This document shows positions 1 through 7,192 of a stretch of 13,853 bases of DNA, one piece after another. The DNA is taken from positions 1-13,853 of the forward strand of contig JBOGJI010000321.1 in NCBI GenBank assembly GCA_050747865.1, in the 5' to 3' direction. The first letter of the stretch is position 1. Every line of letters begins with the position of its first letter. A program made the translations under genes and the position numbers. The notes under the pieces are model-generated. The model was not told the DNA's origin, searched no databases, and saw nothing but the letters and a program-made list of their open reading frames with translations. Origin of the DNA: JBOGJI01 sp050747865. GTDB lineage: Bacteria > Acidobacteriota > Thermoanaerobaculia > Multivoradales > JAHEKO01.

Positions 1-96
1 GCGACCGCGACTCAGGACGCGGCTGCCCTATGATGTCTTGCATACGACCCGCAAGCCCCTGGCGCGCGACCCATGGGAGATTCATTCACAGGCTCT
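1..96 (+). repeat. Left copy of 96-bp inverted repeat
   Basis: The first 96 bases match the reverse complement of 13727-13822 at 89 of 96 positions with no gaps by hand alignment. The outermost 49 bases are identical; the seven mismatches lie in the inner half. Within it, CCGCG at 5-9 can pair with CGCGG at 18-22 around an 8-base loop, and CCCATGGG at 70-77 is a palindrome. The repeat ends exactly where a truncated peptidase reading frame begins. The window starts at the repeat's outer edge, so the copy may continue to the left. It carries no transposase; a dispersed intergenic repeat family is my inference. Confidence 0.9.
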
Positions 97-98
97 AG

Positions 99-407
99 GT
101 CCAAGCCGTGCTCACGCGCCCGCGAACGATGTACCTGGCCGCCGGAGGGTCGGCGAACGGCCTGCTCGGCGGCACGGGCATCCCGGCATTCCGGCTCGAC
201 GGCACCTCCGTGGGCCTGCTGGTGCTGCGCAGTGTCGCCACCGACGGCGGCGGGATGTTCACCGCCCTCGGCGGCGCCGAGGGTCTAGGGCTGTTGCCGG
301 TCGTCCTCCCCGCCGCCGACGTGCTGGAGATCGCAACCCAGGCTCTCGAGGTCGCCGAGGACGGCGACGCGGATCCGGGTCCCGAGCCGGACGCGGGCGG
401 CGACTAG
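99..407 (+). pseudogene. 3' remnant of a probable trypsin-like (S1C) serine peptidase gene
   Basis: This is an open frame of about 100 codons ending in TAG at 405-407. It reads like the last segment of a trypsin-fold protein: a loop and strand pair (GIPAFRLDGTSVGLLVLRSV), a glycine-rich linker, then LLPVVLPAADVLEIATQAL and an acidic tail rich in D, G and P. The pattern resembles the C-terminus of acidobacterial-type trypsin-like peptidases in which a hydrophobic 'xLDGxxVGLxVLR' strand precedes the end. No catalytic Ser, His or Asp motif is present. An in-frame TAG at 96-98, at the repeat edge, closes the frame upstream, so the 5' part is missing. GTG at 108 or ATG at 129 could start a small protein, but neither has a ribosome site. 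The gene converges on the M28 peptidase with about 10 bases between stops. The family call comes from memory of similar sequences and is moderate at best. Confidence 0.45.
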
Positions 408-417
408 CCGGGCTCGA

Positions 418-2694
418 TCAGAGCTCCATCCGGCGGAAGAGGATCGTGCGGTCACCTCGGCCGAACGGGGATGCCGTGCGGGGACGGGCGGCCAGCAGTG
501 GCCGACCGGCAGCCGGGAGGTCGGCGCTCTCGTCATAGAGAATGACCGGCAGTGGATCGCGTGAACCGATCACCAGCTCGATGTCGACCCCCTTCGCGCC
601 TACCGTCCAGGTCTCGAACCTCCGCCACTCGTGACCCTCGCCGAGGGCCGTCTTGGCGCGCCGTTCGGGAACGCGGCGACCGGCGACGCGGACCGACTCG
701 ACGGGGACCTCCGCGGGGAGAGCCAGGCCCACCGATCGCGCACCGCGGGGGGAGTGGAGCCGAAGGCGCAAGCGGCGCTTCTCGCCGTCGATTCGATCCG
801 ACAGCACCGCGAGCTCCGGAGGCGCGACCGGAAGCGACGACGCGTTCGCGGTGAAGGCGTCGAAGCGTGGCGCCCACGGCAGCGGCTGCGTGATCTCGCG
901 CGAGAAGCCGGCCGCCTGCGTGAGCGCCTCGGGCAGGGCTCCCTCCGAGGCGCCGCCGGCCCAGAACGCTTCGCCCGCCTCGGCGTCCTGCACGAAGAGG
1001 AGATTCAGGGGTCGTGGCTGATCCGGCGTATATGGCGGCCGCGTCATCGCCCATCCGAGGCAGACCAGGACGGCGACGCCTGCCGCCAGCGGCAGCCCCC
1101 AGACCCAGCGTGTTTCGCGACCGGGAAAGGCGGGCGCCAGCCCCCACACGAGGAGCGCAGCGAGCACGGTGACGGACGGCATGATCGTGAGCCCCATTCC
1201 GTCGTAGAGGAACCAGAGGAGCGGGAACCAGAGCGGCGCCGCGGCCAGCGCCGGAAGGACGCTGCCGACGCCCCGCGGCAGGCGGCCGGAGCGGAGGCCG
1301 GGCAGGGCGGCGAGGCCGGCCGCGAGGGCCGGCAGGGAGAAGAGATAGGCCGCTCCCGGGGCGATGGCGGTGAGCAGCAGCCCTAGCAGCGCCCAGGCGA
1401 GCCAGATGCCGGCCCACAGGCCCGGGCGATCCATCCGGCGCGCCACGAGGATCGCCGGCACTGCCGCCGCGGCGACGGCGAGGAGCCAGAAGGCGAGGAT
1501 CAACGGCAGCGGCTCGGCCACCCAGGTTCCGGGAGACGCGCCGGACCTTCGGGAGAGGAACGCCAGGCCCGAGGCGCAAGCCCAGCCGGCGACCGGAGCC
1601 GCGATCGTGCCCGCGAAGCCCCACAGGATCGGCGCCGTGCGGAGAGCGCCGGCCCGCCGGAAGCTCCAGACGGCGGCGATCAGGAGCAGCCATGCCAGGG
1701 CGACGATTCCCCAACTCCAGGCGGCCGGCCACCACACGACGACCCGGCCGAGCAGGTCGAAGAAGACCGCGTCGCCGCGGGGCAGCGCGGCGAGATCCGC
1801 CGCGGCCAGTGCGCGTGCGGCGGCCAGGGCGTTCGCGCCTTGCTGCTGCAGGCTTCCCGCGTCGAGGTGCTCGAACCGGTCCTGGCGGGTATGGTAGCGC
1901 AAGGGGTGGCCGACGAAGGCGAAGTTGAGACCCGGCAGGCCGCGCGCCTTGAACGGCGTGAAGTCGGTGTCGTTCGGCAGCCGCTGATAGATGGCGTCGA
2001 AGAGCGAGCTCGTCACCGGCCGGCGCGCCGCGGCGGCAAAGAGACGGACCGAGCCGGCGTTGCCCGGCCCGGTCTCGAACATCACGCTGGCGCCGCCGCT
2101 GCCGCGCGCCTCGACGTTCACTACCGCGCCTACGCGCGCGGCCCGAGGGTGATCGGAGAGGAAGACCTCGGCGCCGAGCAGCCCCAGCTCCTCGCCGTCG
2201 GTGACCAGGAAGAGGATGGGGTTGCGAGCCGGCGGCCCGCCGGCCAGGGCGCGCGCGCTCTCCAGGAGAATGGCGGTGCCGGAGGCGTTGTCGGCGGCGC
2301 CAGGACCCGCCGTGACCGAGTCGTAATGCGCCATGAGCAGCACGGCCCGCCCGTCCTCATCTCCTCGCCGCCAGGCGAGCAGGTTCGCCACCGGAGCGCA
2401 CTGCCCCCAGGACCCACAGGCGAAGCTCTCCTGCAGCTCCGTCGCGTATCCCAGGCTCTCGAATCGCTCGATCAGAGCGCGGCGGGCGCGAGCGTTGGCG
2501 GCCGATCCCGCGGGTCGCGGCTCGCCGTCGCCGATCAGCTCCCGGAGGACCTCCCGCGCGCGAGCGGCGGAGAACTCGTCCGCCGGCGCGTTGCGCGTCG
2601 CGGGCTCGGGGGGCTCGTAGAGCGTCGGCACCACCGCCAGCATCAGGCCCAGGATGCCCAGGGCGACGAGACCGACCCGATCATGGCGTCCCAT
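418..2694 (-). CDS. Membrane-bound M28 family zinc aminopeptidase (ERMP1/Fxna-like)
   Basis: This 758-residue protein has an N-terminal hydrophobic anchor (residues 7-24), then an M28 peptidase domain (about 40-300). The co-catalytic zinc ligands are visible: H123 in AHYDSV, bridging D135 in AADNASG, E168/E169 in TDGEELGLLGAE, E195 in VNVEARGSGG and H268 in RYHTRQD. The EARGSGG form with Glu instead of Asp is typical of the ERMP1-like branch. From about residue 320 to 560 come several strongly hydrophobic segments (roughly eight membrane helices), followed by a C-terminal beta-rich domain of about 190 residues that probably lies outside the membrane. It is predicted to remove N-terminal amino acids from peptides at the envelope; the substrate is unknown. 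The ATG at 2694 is the start, 44 bases from the divergent rlmN start, so the two may share a promoter region. The gene appears complete. Confidence 0.88.
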   Translation of the reverse strand: MGRHDRVGLVALGILGLMLAVVPTLYEPPEPATRNAPADEFSAARAREVLRELIGDGEPRPAGSAANARARRALIERFESLGYATELQESFACGSWGQCAPVANLLAWRRGDEDGRAVLLMAHYDSVTAGPGAADNASGTAILLESARALAGGPPARNPILFLVTDGEELGLLGAEVFLSDHPRAARVGAVVNVEARGSGGASVMFETGPGNAGSVRLFAAAARRPVTSSLFDAIYQRLPNDTDFTPFKARGLPGLNFAFVGHPLRYHTRQDRFEHLDAGSLQQQGANALAAARALAAADLAALPRGDAVFFDLLGRVVVWWPAAWSWGIVALAWLLLIAAVWSFRRAGALRTAPILWGFAGTIAAPVAGWACASGLAFLSRRSGASPGTWVAEPLPLILAFWLLAVAAAAVPAILVARRMDRPGLWAGIWLAWALLGLLLTAIAPGAAYLFSLPALAAGLAALPGLRSGRLPRGVGSVLPALAAAPLWFPLLWFLYDGMGLTIMPSVTVLAALLVWGLAPAFPGRETRWVWGLPLAAGVAVLVCLGWAMTRPPYTPDQPRPLNLLFVQDAEAGEAFWAGGASEGALPEALTQAAGFSREITQPLPWAPRFDAFTANASSLPVAPPELAVLSDRIDGEKRRLRLRLHSPRGARSVGLALPAEVPVESVRVAGRRVPERRAKTALGEGHEWRRFETWTVGAKGVDIELVIGSRDPLPVILYDESADLPAAGRPLLAARPRTASPFGRGDRTILFRRMEL

Positions 2695-2734
2695 GAGCCC
2701 ACGAGCATGACAGAACGACGAGCGGAACCGCTCC

Positions 2735-2740
2735 TAGAAT
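2735..2740 (+). promoter_or_regulatory. Possible -10 element (TAGAAT) for a leaderless rlmN transcript
   Basis: TAGAAT fits the TANNNT consensus. It lies seven bases before GTG at 2748, the spacing expected if transcription starts at that codon. It overlaps the ATG at 2739, so if it is a promoter the GTG is the true start. No good -35 box at normal spacing is seen. Confidence 0.3.
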
Positions 2741-3191
2741 GCGGCCGGTGCGCCGCCATCTCCTCGACTTGACGCCCACGGAGCTGGCCGACCGGCTGGC
2801 CGCCGAAGGCATACCGTCCTACCGCGCCCGCCAGGTGTTCGACTGGCTGTGGAAGCGGCTGTGCCCCGATTTCTCGGCCATGACCGAGCTCCCCGCCTCG
2901 CTGCGCGCCCGGCTCGCCGGGGAGCTCACCGTGCTCGCCGGCGAGGAGCTGGAGCGCTCCGAGTCCCCCGACGGCACCGTGAAGCTGCTCGTCCGCTGGC
3001 CGGACGGGGCCTCGACGGAGACCGTGATGATCCCCGCCGCCGGCCGCTCCGGCAGGCGACGCCGCACTGTCTGCCTTTCCACCCAGGTCGGCTGCGGCGT
3101 CTCCGCGCACCTGCGCGAGAGCCGCGGCCTCGCCGCCGACGCCGCCTGCGGCCAGCTGCGCCGCCGCCGCGAAGCCGTGGCCGTAGGTTGA
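2739..3191 (+). pseudogene. rlmN: Internally deleted rlmN (23S rRNA A2503 / tRNA A37 methyltransferase) lacking the radical-SAM core
   Basis: The 150-codon frame is two ends of RlmN joined in frame. Residues 1-120 match the N-terminal domain (RRHLLDLTPTELADRLAAEG, YRARQVFDWLWKR, and MTELPASLRARL) and end with VCLSTQVGCGV, which in the full enzyme is followed by the CxxxCxxC iron-sulfur loop. Here it passes straight into VSAHLRESRGLAADAACGQL, the conserved RlmN C-terminus carrying the catalytic cysteine (E. coli Cys355). Cysteines equivalent to E. coli C118 and C125 (C112, C119) and C355 (C137) remain. C129, C132 and the whole barrel, roughly 200 residues, are gone. The join is near 3096-3104, perhaps at a short GGCGTC match. 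The usual length is about 340-390 residues. The protein cannot bind a [4Fe-4S] cluster or SAM. A GTG at 2748, seven bases after TAGAAT, is an alternative start. The deletion may be real or an assembly error. Confidence 0.85.
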
Positions 3192-3241
3192 TAGTCTCTG
3201 CGGCCTGTCGACATGAAACGTGAGCCAAGGAGGGGCAAGCC

Positions 3242-3844
3242 ATGTGGATACTCATCGCGCTTCTCGTCCTGATCGTGGTGGTGGTCGCCTGGGCGGCCGG
3301 CATCTACAACCGGCTGGTGGGGCTGCGCAACCGGTTCAAGAACGCCTTCGCGCAGATCGATGTGCAGCTCAAGCGCCGCTATGAGCTGATCCCCAACCTG
3401 GTGGAGACCGCCAAGGGGTACCTGCAGCACGAGCGGGGGACGCTCGAGGCGGTCATCCAGGCGCGCAACCAGGCGGTCTCCGCCGCGGGCCGGGCGGAGC
3501 AGAACCCCGGCGACCCGGAGGCGATGCAGAGCCTGGGACAGGCCGAAGGAGCGCTCACCGGCGCCCTGGGCCGCCTCTTCGCGCTGGCCGAGGCCTATCC
3601 CGACCTCAAGGCCAACCAGACCATGGGCCAGCTCATGGAGGAGCTCACCTCGACAGAGAACAAGGTGGCCTTCGCGCGCCAGGCGTACAACGACGCGGTG
3701 ATGGTCTACAACACGGCGCGCGAAACCTTCCCGGCCGTACTGTTCTCCGCCGTCATGGGCTTCTCCCTCGCGCAGCTCCTGGAGATCGAGCGCCCCGAGG
3801 AGCGCGAGCCGGTGCGGGTCTCCTTCACCGAGCAGCACCAGTAG
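3242..3844 (+). CDS. lemA: LemA family membrane protein
   Basis: This 200-residue protein has a single N-terminal membrane helix (residues 2-20, a run of I, L and V) followed by the LemA domain, a long helical bundle. The signature regions are clear: YNRLVGLRNRFKNAFAQIDV, LKRRYELIPNLVETAKGY, YPDLKANQTMGQLMEELTST and NKVAFARQAYNDAVMVYNT. Family length is about 185-200 residues, so it is complete. The ATG at 3242 is fixed by a strong ribosome site, AAGGAGGGG at 3227-3234, one of only two good ones in the window. The M48 peptidase gene follows 18 bases after the stop. LemA and HtpX-type M48 proteases are neighbours in many bacteria and are thought to act together at the cytoplasmic membrane, but the role of LemA is not settled. 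Confidence 0.95.
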   Translation: MWILIALLVLIVVVVAWAAGIYNRLVGLRNRFKNAFAQIDVQLKRRYELIPNLVETAKGYLQHERGTLEAVIQARNQAVSAAGRAEQNPGDPEAMQSLGQAEGALTGALGRLFALAEAYPDLKANQTMGQLMEELTSTENKVAFARQAYNDAVMVYNTARETFPAVLFSAVMGFSLAQLLEIERPEEREPVRVSFTEQHQ

Positions 3845-3862
3845 GGGCGGCACCCCCGTCGC

Positions 3863-5803
3863 GTGAACTTCTTCGAGCACCAGGACCAGGCGCGGCGCAG
3901 CACCCGGCGGCTGGTGCTGCTGTTTCTGCTCGCCGTGATCGCCGTCGTTGCGGCGGTCAATGGCGCCGCGCTGGGGATTTTCTCCTTCGGCTCGGCGAAG
4001 GTTGCCGACGGGGCGCTGGGCGGCGCGGGTCCGTGGCTGCCGCAGGCCGCCGCGGGCGTGAGCCTGGCGACGCTGTCCGTGATCGGCGGCGGCACGCTCT
4101 ACAAGACGGCTCAGCTCGCCGGCGGCGGCGGCGAGAAGGTGGCGAGCCTCCTCGGCGGCCGTCCGGTCGACCCCAACAGCGGGAAGCCCGCTGAACGGCG
4201 TCTGCTCAACGTGGTCGAAGAGATGGCGCTCGCCGCGGGGACGCCGGTGCCGACCGTCTACCTGCTGGAGAAGGAGCCGGGGATCAACGCCTTCGCCGCC
4301 GGCCTCAACACCGACGACGCGGTGATCGGCATCACCCGGGGAGCCATGGAGCTGCTGTCGCGGGACGAGCTGCAGGGCGTGGTGGCGCACGAGTTCAGTC
4401 ACATCCTGAACGGCGACATGCGCTTGAACTTCAGGCTGATCGGCATCGTGCACGGCATTCTGGTCATCGGCCTCATCGGCTACTGGATGCTGCGCAGCGC
4501 CAGCTGGTCCGACGCCGGGCGGGAGAAGGGCGCGGGAGCGGCCTGGCTGCTGCTCGGCCTCGCCGTCTACGCCATCGGCTATATCGGGTTCTTCTTCGGC
4601 GGCCTGATCAAGAGCGCCGTCTCCCGCCAGCGCGAGTTCCTGGCCGATGCCGCCGCGGTGCAGTTCACGCGCAACCCGGACGGGCTCGCCGGGGCGCTCA
4701 AGAAGATCGGCGGCCTGGCGGCGGGCTCGCGGCTCAAGAGCCCGAACGCCGAGCAGGCGAGCCACCTCTTCTTCGGCCAGGGGGCGGGGCGGCCGTTGTT
4801 CGCCTGGATGGCCACCCACCCGCCGCTTGCCGAGCGCATCCGGCGCCTCGATCCGAGCTTCGACGGCGTCTTCCCGGAGGTCTCCGCCGTGCGCCCGGCC
4901 GCGCCTGCCAAGGAGCGGCGGCCGGAAGGCCGCGCCGCGGACAGGCTGGCGGAGGTGCTGACCGGCGGCGCGGCGGGCCGGGTGCTCGTTCCGGAGGCGG
5001 TCGCCGCCGGCGTCGGCCGGCCGACCGCCACCCATTTCGCCTACGCCGCCGCCCTGCTCGAATCCCTGACCCCGGAGCTGCCGGCCGCGGCGCGCGAGCC
5101 CGCCTCCGCCCGCGCCCTGGTCTGCGCCCTGCTGATCGACCGCCACCCCGAGGTGCGGACACACCAGCTCGAGCGGCTCGTCGACGACGCCGTGCTCGCC
5201 CAGGAGGTGCGACGCCTCCTCCCCGCGGTCGACGCCTGCCGGCCCGAGGTCCGGCTGCCCTTGCTGGAGCTGGCTCTGCCGGCCCTGCGGCGGCTGTCGC
5301 AGGCTCAATACGGCCATCTGAAGGCGACCGTCGAGCGCCTCGCCGAGGCGGATCGGCGGCTGACCCTGTTCGAGTTCACCCTGCATCGCCAGCTCCTGCG
5401 GCATCTCGAGCCGACGTTCGGCGTGGCCCGGCCACGCAAGATCGCCTACTCCGGTCTCACCGAGCTCGTCCGGGAGTGCTCGCTCTTGCTCTCCGCCCTG
5501 GCGCACGCCGGGTTCGCCGACGAGGAGGCGGCCGGCGCCGCGTTCGGCGCCGCCGCGGCCCGCCTCCCGGGCCTGCAAGACCAGCTCAGCCTGCTGGCTC
5601 CCGAGGCCTGCCACCTGCCCGACATCGACCGGGCGCTGGCCCTGCTCGCCACCGTCGCACCGCGGCTCAAGGCCCAGCTCATCGAGGCCTGCGCGGCCGC
5701 TTGCGGGCTGGCCGCGTCGGCCGGTGTCGAGAGGCGGGAGCTGCTGCGGGCGGTGGCCGACGCCTTGGACTGCCCGGTCCCGCCGCTGCTCGCCTCGGCC
5801 TGA
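3863..5803 (+). CDS. M48 family zinc metalloprotease (LemA-associated, HtpX-like) with long C-terminal domain
   Basis: The protein has 646 residues. Membrane helices are visible at about 17-40, 60-80, 190-210 and 226-248. The zinc site is HEFSH at 176-180 in GVVAHEFSHILNGDM, with the third ligand E258 in RQREFLADAAAVQF. The motif ATHPPLAERIRRLDPSF (around 315-330) ends the peptidase domain. About 310 further residues, rich in Leu, Ala and Arg and apparently all helical, have no motif I recognise; this long form is usual for M48 proteins encoded next to lemA. It should cleave misfolded or damaged membrane proteins from the cytoplasmic side. The start is GTG at 3863, giving MNFFEHQDQARR; a GGGGCGG lies upstream, and GGGG/CCCC at 3844-3857 could fold over it. 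The gene follows lemA by 18 bases, an evident operon, and appears intact. Confidence 0.93.
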   Translation: MNFFEHQDQARRSTRRLVLLFLLAVIAVVAAVNGAALGIFSFGSAKVADGALGGAGPWLPQAAAGVSLATLSVIGGGTLYKTAQLAGGGGEKVASLLGGRPVDPNSGKPAERRLLNVVEEMALAAGTPVPTVYLLEKEPGINAFAAGLNTDDAVIGITRGAMELLSRDELQGVVAHEFSHILNGDMRLNFRLIGIVHGILVIGLIGYWMLRSASWSDAGREKGAGAAWLLLGLAVYAIGYIGFFFGGLIKSAVSRQREFLADAAAVQFTRNPDGLAGALKKIGGLAAGSRLKSPNAEQASHLFFGQGAGRPLFAWMATHPPLAERIRRLDPSFDGVFPEVSAVRPAAPAKERRPEGRAADRLAEVLTGGAAGRVLVPEAVAAGVGRPTATHFAYAAALLESLTPELPAAAREPASARALVCALLIDRHPEVRTHQLERLVDDAVLAQEVRRLLPAVDACRPEVRLPLLELALPALRRLSQAQYGHLKATVERLAEADRRLTLFEFTLHRQLLRHLEPTFGVARPRKIAYSGLTELVRECSLLLSALAHAGFADEEAAGAAFGAAAARLPGLQDQLSLLAPEACHLPDIDRALALLATVAPRLKAQLIEACAAACGLAASAGVERRELLRAVADALDCPVPPLLASA

Positions 5804-5810
5804 GGAATCT

Positions 5811-6212
5811 TTGGCGCGCCTCTCCTGGTTCTACGCGGCCGTGATCGCGGTCACCCTGGTGGGGGTGGCGGCGGGGCGCTACCCGCGCTTGAGGATGAAT
5901 CGCGCCACCATCGCCCTGGTCGGCGCGACGGTCCTCATGCTCGTCGGGGCCATCTCCCTCGACCAGGCCTTGCGAGCCGTCGATCTCCACACCCTCTCGC
6001 TGCTGCTCGCCATGATGATCTTGAACGCGAACCTGCGCCTGGCGGGGCTCTTCGGTCTCGTCACCGCCCGCGTGGTGCGCTGGGCGCGCACGCCGCGCCA
6101 GCTCCTCGCCCTGCTCATCGCCGCGGCCGGGCTGCTCTCCGCGCTCTTCTTGAACGACACCGTCGTCCTGGTCTTCACGCCGCTGGTGGTCGAGGTGACC
6201 GCCACCCTGCTT
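5811..6212 (+). pseudogene. N-terminal third of an ArsB/NhaD-superfamily (SLC13-type) ion permease
   Basis: About 134 codons encode four hydrophobic segments. They carry motifs typical of this permease superfamily: MNRATIALVGATVLMLVGAI, HTLSLLLAMMILNANLRLAG, and LSALFLNDTVVLVFTPLV, where the NDT motif belongs to the first half of the transporter. Family members have about 400-430 residues and ten or more helices. Here homology stops after VEVTATL at about 6209, and five bases later another gene begins. The remaining two thirds, including the second repeat of the fold, are missing, so no transport is expected. The reading frame itself stays open through the downstream genes to 7124, but that part is not permease-like. 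The start is probably TTG at 5811, seven bases after the M48 stop, so it would have been co-transcribed with lemA and M48. This is one of a string of truncated genes. Confidence 0.75.
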
Positions 6213-6216
6213 GACG

Positions 6217-7089
6217 ATGCGCGACGGCGTTCTCGGGAGACGGGCGCTCAATCGGGCGCTGCTGGCGCGTCAGTCGCTGCTGCGCCGCGTGGACATCCTG
6301 GTGCCGGAGGCGGTCGAGCGCCTCGTCGGGCTGCAGGCACAGGCGCCGATGCCTCCGTATTACGGGCTGTGGTCGCGCCTCGAGGGGTTCGACCCCCACG
6401 AGCTGGGGCGGATGCTCGCCGAGCGGGAGGCGGTGCGCATCACCCTGATGCGGGGGACGATCCACCTGGTCACCGTGCGGGACGCGCTCTTTCTGCGGCC
6501 GCTGATGCAGGACATGCTGGACCGCAGGACCGGCGCCATCGGGCGCCGCATGGGCGGGACGGCGCGCCGTCGGTTCGTGGGCGCCGTTCGGGAGCTGCTG
6601 GCCGACGAGCCGCTGGCGGCGCGCGAGGTCGCCCGCCGCCTGGTCGAGCGCGGCATCGGCGAGTCCGTTACGGAGCTCGGCTTTGCTGTGCCCGTCGACG
6701 TGCCGCTGGTGCAGGTTCCGCCGCGCGGCGTGTGGGGTCGGGGCGGGCAGGCGAAATACGCGGCGTTCGAGGCGTGGACCGGCCGCGAGCTCGACTCCGA
6801 GCCTTCGATCGACGAGCTGGCGCTCCGCTACCTCGAGACCTTCGGCCCCGCCTCGGTCATGGACATGCAGAACTGGTCGGGCCTGACGCGACTGAAGGTG
6901 GTGTTCGAGCGGCTGCGCCCGCGGCTCGTGACGTTCCGCGACGAGGACGGCGGGGAGCTGTTCGACGTGCCCGAGGCACCGCGCCCCGACACCGAGGTCG
7001 CGGCTCCGGTACGCCTGCTGGGGGAGTACGACAACGTCCTGCTGGGGCACAAGGACCGGCGGCGCATCATTCCGGAAGACTTCCCCTGG
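6217..7089 (+). pseudogene. Winged-helix AlkZ/YcaQ-like DNA glycosylase family protein, C-terminus missing
   Basis: The frame begins at ATG 6217 (VLGRRALNRALLARQSLLRR), a typical N-terminus of the HTH_42 / winged-helix DNA-binding family. LVGLQAQAP at residues 37-45 contains Q40-A41-Q42, which fits the QxQ catalytic motif of AlkZ-type glycosylases. MRGTIHLVTVRDALFLRPL, a winged-helix segment (GPASVMDMQNWSGLTRLKVV) and LLGEYDNVLLGHKDRRRIIP follow. All of these are family hallmarks. Homology ends after EDFPW at about 7089; relatives continue for 70-100 more residues with a 'VDG' strand and a C-terminal domain. Beyond this point the frame runs in phase over unrelated DNA to 7602. AlkZ-like enzymes excise alkylated or crosslinked bases; with its end lost this copy is probably inactive. 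Upstream it abuts the broken permease with no ribosome site. TTG at 6211 is an alternative start. Confidence 0.72.
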
Positions 7090-7124
7090 AACGCGACGTG
7101 CGCATCGAGGCGCCGGTCGCATGA
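7083..7124 (+). pseudogene. Possible N-terminal scrap of an SRPBCC (AHSA1/START-like) protein
   Basis: In another frame than the winged-helix gene, the codons read PLERDVRIEAPVA and then TGA. The pattern 'hydrophobic-E-R-x-V-x-I-x-A-P-V' is the first beta strand of many SRPBCC proteins, which normally continue with VWxALTDP. Here the frame stops at once and another remnant begins. The fragment has no start codon of its own and is only 13 codons, so the assignment is tentative. If right, it is one more junction in the series of deletions. Confidence 0.3.
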
Positions 7125-7180
7125 AAACCGGCGAGCGCTTCGGTGCCGACAAGAAGCTGGGCCTGCTCTCCGGCGTGTAG
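7121..7180 (+). pseudogene. Unrecognised 19-codon frame, probably a gene tail
   Basis: ATG at 7121 opens MKTGERFGADKKLGLLSGV and ends in TAG at 7178-7180, 12 bases before the formate dehydrogenase start. The composition (charged, then LGLLSGV) looks coding, but I cannot name the family. It has no ribosome site. A real micropeptide or the C-terminal end of a gene whose body is deleted are both possible; the latter fits the broken neighbours. Confidence 0.25.
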
Positions 7181-7183
7181 ACT
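7178..7183 (+). promoter_or_regulatory. Possible -10 element (TAGACT) for the formate dehydrogenase gene
   Basis: TAGACT fits TANNNT and lies nine bases before the ATG at 7193. There is no Shine-Dalgarno sequence in that gap, so a leaderless or very short-leader mRNA is the simplest reading. No convincing -35 box is seen. It is weak evidence on its own but similar arrangements precede other genes here. Confidence 0.3.
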
Positions 7184-7192
7184 GCTTGCGTC

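Noticed and set aside
38..538. Open frame starting MHTTRKPLARDPWEIHSQAL inside the left repeat, with a similar one in the right repeat
   Set aside because: The similarity comes only from the shared repeat DNA; beyond it the two frames diverge into low-complexity shadow sequence.
2819..5614. 931-codon open frame on the minus strand opposite lemA and the M48 gene
   Set aside because: It is a byproduct of high GC codon use; its translation is low-complexity R/G/Q/E-rich with no domain, while the plus strand carries two clear families.
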